A DNA stretch of 64,000 bases from Acidobacteriota bacterium (GTDB lineage: Bacteria; Acidobacteriota; Terriglobia; Terriglobales; Acidobacteriaceae): assembly GCA_021800255.1 (NCBI GenBank), contig JAJYZC010000005.1, positions 1 through 64,000 of the forward strand, given 5' to 3'. Position numbers and translations under genes: made by a program. The notes below the pieces were generated by a model. The model was not told the DNA's origin. It did not search any database and saw nothing but the letters and a program-made list of their open reading frames with translations. Shown one piece after another: positions 58,826-64,000 of the stretch (positions are counted from its first letter, which is position 1; each line of letters opens with the position of its first letter).

Positions 58826-61800
58826 ATGACCTTGAATCGCATACGCTTGAGTATTCTGGTTCTCGCACTTCTCGCATTGGCCGTGTTCGCGGGCCCGGCG
58901 GCGCTGAACGCGCAGACCGCTGTTGTGGGAGCCATCGCCGGCACCGTCTCCGATCCGACGGGAGCAGTGATTGCCGGAGCCGCCATCACCATCACGAATA
59001 ATTCAACCAACGCGGAAACCAAGCTGACCAGCAACGGCAGAGGCTACTTCCAGGCTCCGCTGTTGGAGCCAGGCACCTACTCGGTGACCATCTCCGCACC
59101 CAACTTCGCCACCTACCACGCCAACGAGGTGGATGTGTTCGTGGGCCAGACCACGAGCCTGTTGCCGCACCTGGCGCTGGCCTCTTCCACCACCAAGCTG
59201 GTGGTAACCGCGCAAACGCCGGTGATCAACCTGGAATCGCCCTCCTTCACCTCCGAAGTGCCCTCCAACGCCATACAGTCGATTCCTATCAACAACAAGC
59301 GTTGGTCTGCTCTGGCCATGGAGACGCCCGGCGTGGTCTCAGACGCCAACGGCTATGGGCTGGTGAGCGTGCGCGGCATCAGTCCGCTGATGAACAACGT
59401 GGAAATCGACGGCGCCGACGACAACCAGGCCTTCTTCGCTGAGGAACGCGGCCGCACGCGCGAGGCCTATTCAACCACGTTCGCCGTGGTGCGCGAGTTT
59501 GCTGTCGATACCGGCGTCTACTCTACGCAATACGGAGACGCCGCAGGCGGCGTCATCACCTCAGTGACCAGGAGTGGAACCAACCATCTCCACGGCCAAG
59601 CCTACTTCTGGGACCGCGAAAGCAACTGGGAGGCCTTCACCCCCTACTCCACGATCACCAAATTTGTGAACGGCCAAAATGTCACTACCCCCCTTAAACC
59701 GGAGGACCTGCGCAAGATTTACGGCTTTACCATGGGCGGGCCTCTGATTAAGGACAAGCTCTTCTGGATCTATACCTACGACCAGCAAACCCACGTCTTT
59801 CCCGTGATTGGCGTCCCCTACAATAACCAGGCTTTTTACACCTTGCCTGCGCCTACGCTCACCGGAGGAGAATCCTGCAACGCCAAAAACGGCCAGCTAA
59901 GCGGCACGGCTGCGACGGTCAACGACGCCAACGCCTGCGCGCTGGCGGCGCGCCAGGGAATCAGCTACACCCAGGCCGCTTATGACTGGGCCGTCCTCAC
60001 CCAGGGCACTGCCAATGTGGTCATGTCGAATTATCCGGGCGCGCAGGCACTCTCCTGGACCGATCCCGGTATTGTCAGCGACATCGGAGAATCGCCGCGC
60101 TTCGGCTACCAGGAAATCAACATGCCCAAGCTCGACTGGCAGATCAACCAAAGGAATCATTTGAGCCTCCTCGCCAATCGCCTGCGCTGGGATTCGCCCG
60201 GCGGCGTGCAAACGAATTCGACGGACCACTATGCGCGGGACACCAACGGCACCGATTTCGTCAAGCTGGATTACGGCGTGGCCACGCTCAACACCATGCT
60301 CACCCCTAACCTCAGCAACGAGGCGCTCTACCAGTACAGCCGCGAGCTCGACGACGAGGGCCAGGAGCCTTACACACCCTACACCCTCACAGACGTAGAC
60401 AACCACAGCGGCAACATTCCCGAGGTTCAGGAGTATGAGGACGGCGTCACATTCGGCTCGCCGTACTATTCCTATCGCAAGGCCTATCCTCTGGAGTACA
60501 AATGGCAGATCAACGACATCATGTACTGGAACAAGGGCAATCACAGCCTGACCTTCGGCGCTGAATTCGTGCACAACTACGATCTGATGAACAACACCTA
60601 CGCCAGCAACGGCATTTTCGACTATGACTGGGACGGCAACTACTTTAACGACCTGATCAACTTCAGGAACGGTGTTACTCCTTCAAGCACTAACCCGGTC
60701 GGTTGCGACAAGTACGCCTCAGAGAACGCGTTCTACAAGAGCGGTTATCAGAACGTACAAGGCGACTATCCTTGCTTCTATGAATTCACGCAGGGATTCG
60801 GCCCCCCGGTCTACGCCATCGCCACTTTGAATTCCGGCCTCTTTATCCAAGACGACTGGAAGTTCACTCCGCGCCTGACTCTGGATTTGGGCCTGCGCTG
60901 GGATAAAGAATCCCTGCCCGGTCCGTCCTCCGACCTCACCACGCCTACCGGCAGCTACGTACCCTATAAGGGCCTGCTCAATAATCCCAGCGAGAACACT
61001 GCCTTCGGGCCCCGCATTGGGTTTGCATACAATGTCTTTGGAACCGGCAAAACGGTGTTGCACGGCGGCTGGGGCCTGTATTACGGCCTCCTCACCAATG
61101 GCAATCTCGAGAACGCCCGGCTGGACGTTGGCAGCCCCAACGGGCAGTACACCGAGGTATGGAAAACCAGCTACTCCGGCCCGCCGGTCTATCCGGCTAT
61201 CGAAACCTCCGGCGCCGCGGGCGGCAAGCCTGAATCCTACTTCTTGGCGCCCAATTTGAAGATGCCTGAGGTGCAGGAGTTCGACCTTTCGCTGCAGCAG
61301 GCAGTCGGCAGGGGAACGGTCGTCCAGTTGAGCTATCTGGGGGCCTTGGGCCGCGACCTGACCAACTTCCTCGACGTCAACCTCAATCCCACCACCACAC
61401 CTACGACGCTCACGGTCACTGATGACGCCAACGGCGTGGGACCGTTGGGTGCAAACGGTTCGACGATCACCGTTCCGGTCTTTACCGCCTTCGGCAACAC
61501 CGGCAACCCGGAGCTCCAATCTACCAATGGCACCGGTTCGGCGGCCTTGGATTACGATGCAATCGGCGAGATGGTCAGCAACATCAACTCGAATTACAAT
61601 GCGTTCGTCGCCGAGATTCTCAACCGCTCGTTGCACAATATCCAGTTCGACGCCAACTACACCTGGTCGCACGCGCTGGATTTTTCGCAGCAGGCTAACA
61701 CGGAAGGAACCTACAACAACTGGTATAACCCTTACGGCGATGCGCGCGCTAACTACGGCAACTCCGACTGGGACGTTCCCAACCGGTTTGTCGCTTATGC

Positions 61801-62287
61801 GCTCTACAACTTTCCCGGCATGAACGCCAGGAATCAGCTCAAATGGCTGGCCAACGGCTGGAGTCTCGATGACAGCTTCCAGATGCAGAACGGCCTGCCC
61901 TTTACGGCGGGCGTCGCCGGCTATGCCGGCAACGGCATCCTCAACGATCTGAACGGCTCCAGCGGCAGCACGGTCATCCCCCAGATCGGCGTCAACACCT
62001 ATCGCTTCCCGCGGCAGATCGTAGACGATGCCCGCGTGCAAAAGGACGTAGCATTCGAGGGCGGCCGTAACCTGGAACTCAGTCTCAATGCATACAACCT
62101 GGCCAATCATCAGAATACGACCGGTTATGAGGCCACCTACCTGTACTATGTGTCAGGAAGTAATCTGGAATACACAGGCGTAAACGGCCAAGGCGCGAAA
62201 GATTTCATGGTGCGCGACGCCTCCAACAACAGCGGTTTCCTTTACACGCCGCGGGAGATTGAAATCGTGGGCCGCTTCACCTTCTAA
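58826..62287 (+). CDS. Oar-like TonB-dependent outer-membrane receptor
   Basis: The product has 1,153 residues. The signal peptide (LSILVLALLALAVFAGPAAL, then NAQ) is followed by a carboxypeptidase-regulatory-like domain (AIAGTVSDPTGAVIAGAAIT). The plug shows VSVRGISPLMNNVEIDGADD and GGVITSVTRSGTNHLHGQAY, and the long barrel ends in IEIVGRFTF. It belongs to the same broad family as the receptor at 3.2 kb but only similar motifs are shared, so it is a distinct paralogue. The ligand is unknown. It is flanked by a repeat-rich leader and a strong terminator, so it is probably transcribed alone, and a phosphatase gene follows. Confidence 0.92.
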   Translation: MTLNRIRLSILVLALLALAVFAGPAALNAQTAVVGAIAGTVSDPTGAVIAGAAITITNNSTNAETKLTSNGRGYFQAPLLEPGTYSVTISAPNFATYHANEVDVFVGQTTSLLPHLALASSTTKLVVTAQTPVINLESPSFTSEVPSNAIQSIPINNKRWSALAMETPGVVSDANGYGLVSVRGISPLMNNVEIDGADDNQAFFAEERGRTREAYSTTFAVVREFAVDTGVYSTQYGDAAGGVITSVTRSGTNHLHGQAYFWDRESNWEAFTPYSTITKFVNGQNVTTPLKPEDLRKIYGFTMGGPLIKDKLFWIYTYDQQTHVFPVIGVPYNNQAFYTLPAPTLTGGESCNAKNGQLSGTAATVNDANACALAARQGISYTQAAYDWAVLTQGTANVVMSNYPGAQALSWTDPGIVSDIGESPRFGYQEINMPKLDWQINQRNHLSLLANRLRWDSPGGVQTNSTDHYARDTNGTDFVKLDYGVATLNTMLTPNLSNEALYQYSRELDDEGQEPYTPYTLTDVDNHSGNIPEVQEYEDGVTFGSPYYSYRKAYPLEYKWQINDIMYWNKGNHSLTFGAEFVHNYDLMNNTYASNGIFDYDWDGNYFNDLINFRNGVTPSSTNPVGCDKYASENAFYKSGYQNVQGDYPCFYEFTQGFGPPVYAIATLNSGLFIQDDWKFTPRLTLDLGLRWDKESLPGPSSDLTTPTGSYVPYKGLLNNPSENTAFGPRIGFAYNVFGTGKTVLHGGWGLYYGLLTNGNLENARLDVGSPNGQYTEVWKTSYSGPPVYPAIETSGAAGGKPESYFLAPNLKMPEVQEFDLSLQQAVGRGTVVQLSYLGALGRDLTNFLDVNLNPTTTPTTLTVTDDANGVGPLGANGSTITVPVFTAFGNTGNPELQSTNGTGSAALDYDAIGEMVSNINSNYNAFVAEILNRSLHNIQFDANYTWSHALDFSQQANTEGTYNNWYNPYGDARANYGNSDWDVPNRFVAYALYNFPGMNARNQLKWLANGWSLDDSFQMQNGLPFTAGVAGYAGNGILNDLNGSSGSTVIPQIGVNTYRFPRQIVDDARVQKDVAFEGGRNLELSLNAYNLANHQNTTGYEATYLYYVSGSNLEYTGVNGQGAKDFMVRDASNNSGFLYTPREIEIVGRFTF

Positions 62288-62312
62288 CCTGGACACAATG
62301 CTTCAGCTACGC

Positions 62313-62339
62313 GCGGCGGCTTCGGCCGCCGCGTTTTTT
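62313..62339 (+). terminator. Rho-independent terminator after the second Oar-like receptor
   Basis: GCGGCGGC, loop TTCG, GCCGCCGC, then GTTTTTTG. The stem is perfect and very GC-rich and lies 26 bases after the stop codon. Confidence 0.85.
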
Positions 62340-62377
62340 GCCCGCTTGAATTCCGTACACTCAATCCTTGGGGGTTT

Positions 62378-63706
62378 ATGATGACTATTTACGCTGCGCG
62401 GCGGCTTTTTCTCCTCGTTGTTCTCGGTCTTTTGCCTTCGTCCGCGGCGCTTGCTGCGCAAAATTCATCGGCCCGCGCCGGCAGCCAGGGCGCACATCTC
62501 CAGTTCGTTGTGCTGCTCAGCCGCCACGGCGTGCGCTCGTTCATCGGCAGGCCGGACCCCTACGCCAAGTACGCTGCCGCGCCCTGGCCGCACTGGAATG
62601 TGCCGCCTGGCTATCTGACCGCGCACGGCTTCCGATTGATGAAGCTCTTCGGCGCGTGGGATCGCATCCAGCTCTCCGATGAGGGCTTGTTCGCTCCCTC
62701 CGGCTGCGCCGGCGCCGCGCGCGTCGCCATCCTTGCCGACTCTGACCAGCGCACGCGCCTCACGGGGCAGGCCCTTGCCCAAGGCATGTTTCCGGGCTGC
62801 ACCATCGCTGTGCATGCGTTGCCCCAGGGCGCGCACGACCCGCTCTTCGATCCGCTCGGCGCCGGCGCCGTCCGTCCCGATTATGCTCTGGCCGCCGCGT
62901 CCATCGCCGGGCGCATCGGCGGCAATCCCAACAACCTCACCGCGGCTTACCGCCCGCAATTGGAAGCCCTCGATCACGTCCTCGCTGGATGCGGACGCAC
63001 GAGGTCCGCCAATCAAAAGCGCCTTTCGATTCTCTCCATCCCCGCCGCCATCCATCCAGGTTCAGGTGCGTATCCCGTTGATCTGCGTGGACCGGTGAGC
63101 GCCGCCTCCACCATCGTCGAAGATATGCTCCTCGAATACACCCAGGGCATGAACGCCGCAGACACTGGCTGGGGATGCGTAAACGGCGCCACCTTGCGCT
63201 ACCTCATGCAACTCGACACCGCCTTCTGGCGGTACCGCTACCGCACACCCGCCATCGCCCGCATGTACGCCTCCAACCTGCTCGACCACATCCTCCTGGC
63301 CATGGAGCAGAGCGTCGCCGGCAAAGCCGTCGCGGGCGCGCCCGGCCGGCCCGGCGACCGCCTGCTCATCCTCTCCGGCCACGACACCAACATCGCTACC
63401 GTCTCCGGCTCTCTTGGCCTCGACTGGATCGTCGATGGCCGCGTCAACGACACCGCACCCGGCGGCGCGCTCATCTTCGAGCTTTGGCGCTCTTCCCGCG
63501 GCGAGCATTTCGTGCGCGTCTACTACACCGCCCAGACCCTCGAACAGATGCGCCAGGCGCAAACGCTCACTCCCGCCCATCCTCCGCTGCGTTTGCCCAT
63601 CTTCGTTCCCGGTTGCAGCGGCCAGGATATGTCCTGCCCATGGCAGAGCTTTGCCGCCGTTGTCCGCCGCGCCATCAACCCGGCTTACGTGAGCGCCAAG
63701 CCGTAG
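62378..63706 (+). CDS. Histidine acid phosphatase, phytase/AppA-like, exported
   Basis: The product has 442 residues. A signal peptide (AARRLFLLVVLGLLPSSAAL, then AAQ) is followed by the branch-2 histidine phosphatase motif VVLLSRHGVRSFIG, whose His becomes phosphorylated. The proton-donor motif LLILSGHDTNIATVSGSLGL lies near the C-terminus. Conserved Cys residues in the mature part fit periplasmic disulphides. Such enzymes release phosphate from sugar phosphates, glucose-1-phosphate or phytate. GGGGG three bases before the ATG is a ribosome binding site at short range; the next codon is also ATG. It lies on its own behind the receptor terminator, converging with the xylulokinase gene. Confidence 0.92.
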   Translation: MMTIYAARRLFLLVVLGLLPSSAALAAQNSSARAGSQGAHLQFVVLLSRHGVRSFIGRPDPYAKYAAAPWPHWNVPPGYLTAHGFRLMKLFGAWDRIQLSDEGLFAPSGCAGAARVAILADSDQRTRLTGQALAQGMFPGCTIAVHALPQGAHDPLFDPLGAGAVRPDYALAAASIAGRIGGNPNNLTAAYRPQLEALDHVLAGCGRTRSANQKRLSILSIPAAIHPGSGAYPVDLRGPVSAASTIVEDMLLEYTQGMNAADTGWGCVNGATLRYLMQLDTAFWRYRYRTPAIARMYASNLLDHILLAMEQSVAGKAVAGAPGRPGDRLLILSGHDTNIATVSGSLGLDWIVDGRVNDTAPGGALIFELWRSSRGEHFVRVYYTAQTLEQMRQAQTLTPAHPPLRLPIFVPGCSGQDMSCPWQSFAAVVRRAINPAYVSAKP

Positions 63707-63772
63707 TCGCGGCGATCCCGCGCGCTGCGCGTCACCGGCGCCTTCCGTCAACTCGGGCCTGGCGCGCGGCGG

Positions 63773-64000
63773 TTAGCGCAAACTCCTCAGCGCCGGATAC
63801 AGCTTTCGCCACTGCGCGTATCCATTTTTATAGGCCGCCGCTTCCGCCGCCTCCGGCTCGATCCGCGCGGCCACCTCAATCGCCTGCCCGCAAGCCGCGT
63901 CGAGGCTGGCCCAGTGGTCCACGCCCACTCCGGCCATCAGCGCGCAGCCGAATGCGCCGCCCTCCTCGGCCTTGAGCACCTCCACCGCGCGTCCGTAGAT
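63773..64000 (-). CDS. xylB: Xylulokinase-type FGGY kinase (C-terminal part, cut by window edge)
   Basis: The reverse frame runs off the window end and reads GRAVEVLKAEEGGAFGCALM, AGVGVDHWASLDAACGQAIE and, at the end, YKNGYAQWRKLYPALRSL. This is the C-terminal signature of FGGY-family xylulokinases (E.G.AFGAALLA..G and Y..LYPAL). The full enzyme phosphorylates D-xylulose with ATP. Only about 75 residues are visible, so the precise sugar is not certain. It converges with the phosphatase gene. Confidence 0.82.
   Translation of the reverse strand: MYGRAVEVLKAEEGGAFGCALMAGVGVDHWASLDAACGQAIEVAARIEPEAAEAAAYKNGYAQWRKLYPALRSLR

Overview
The window looks like a chromosomal segment of an Acidobacteriota bacterium, probably of the Terriglobia/Acidobacteriaceae type. 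The clues are several large Oar-like TonB-dependent receptors with an N-terminal carboxypeptidase-regulatory-like domain, a VWFA protein of the type described from Acidobacteria, many secreted glycoside hydrolases, and GC-rich codon use. This assignment is inferred from protein families; no rRNA is present.

Region 1 (1-19.8 kb) is a glycan-utilisation locus. It has a truncated LacI-type regulator at the left edge, a DeoR-type regulator, an Oar-like receptor, and six exported glycosidases: GH92, GH76 and GH125 (alpha-mannan), GH20 (beta-hexosaminidase), GH29 (alpha-fucosidase) and GH2 (exo-beta-glucosaminidase-like). The combination fits stepwise attack on fungal-type alpha-mannan, N-glycans or chito-oligosaccharides. 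The GH2 gene has a near-consensus sigma70 promoter with a perfect LacI-type palindrome just downstream. Gene remnants are scattered through this locus: an IS256-type transposase tail, cutC, a receptor 5' end, GH27 and an APC permease.

Region 2 (19.8-51.7 kb) is mostly housekeeping: rplS-pyrH; a minus-strand lgt-like/rluD/VWA cluster; a two-gene module of a 2TM protein and a proline-rich mini-protein; a likely 6S RNA downstream of zapA; pheS and pheT split by a four-helix-bundle gene bracketed by inverted GTTAGC repeats; infC starting at ATC; rplM-rpsI-rpsB-tsf; purU; argS; metG; cdsA-dxr-rseP; and a minus-strand group of polyprenyl synthase, methyltransferase, YajQ and TatD. A tatD 5' relic with an intact ribosome binding site sits between metG and cdsA.

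Region 3 (51.7-64 kb) is accessory: a PadR regulator, a VKOR-family membrane protein, a DUF302 protein, a PL7 alginate lyase, a cobalamin riboswitch driving a BtuB-like receptor, a 1-kb repeat-rich spacer, a second Oar-like receptor, a histidine phosphatase and the C-terminal end of a xylulokinase.

Two kinds of small dispersed repeat stand out. One is a 108-bp element with terminal inverted repeats, seen in two copies. The other is a family of GTTAGC/AGCTGAAAGCT inverted repeats that lie in operon spacers, supply Shine-Dalgarno sequences, and in one case occur inside pheT.
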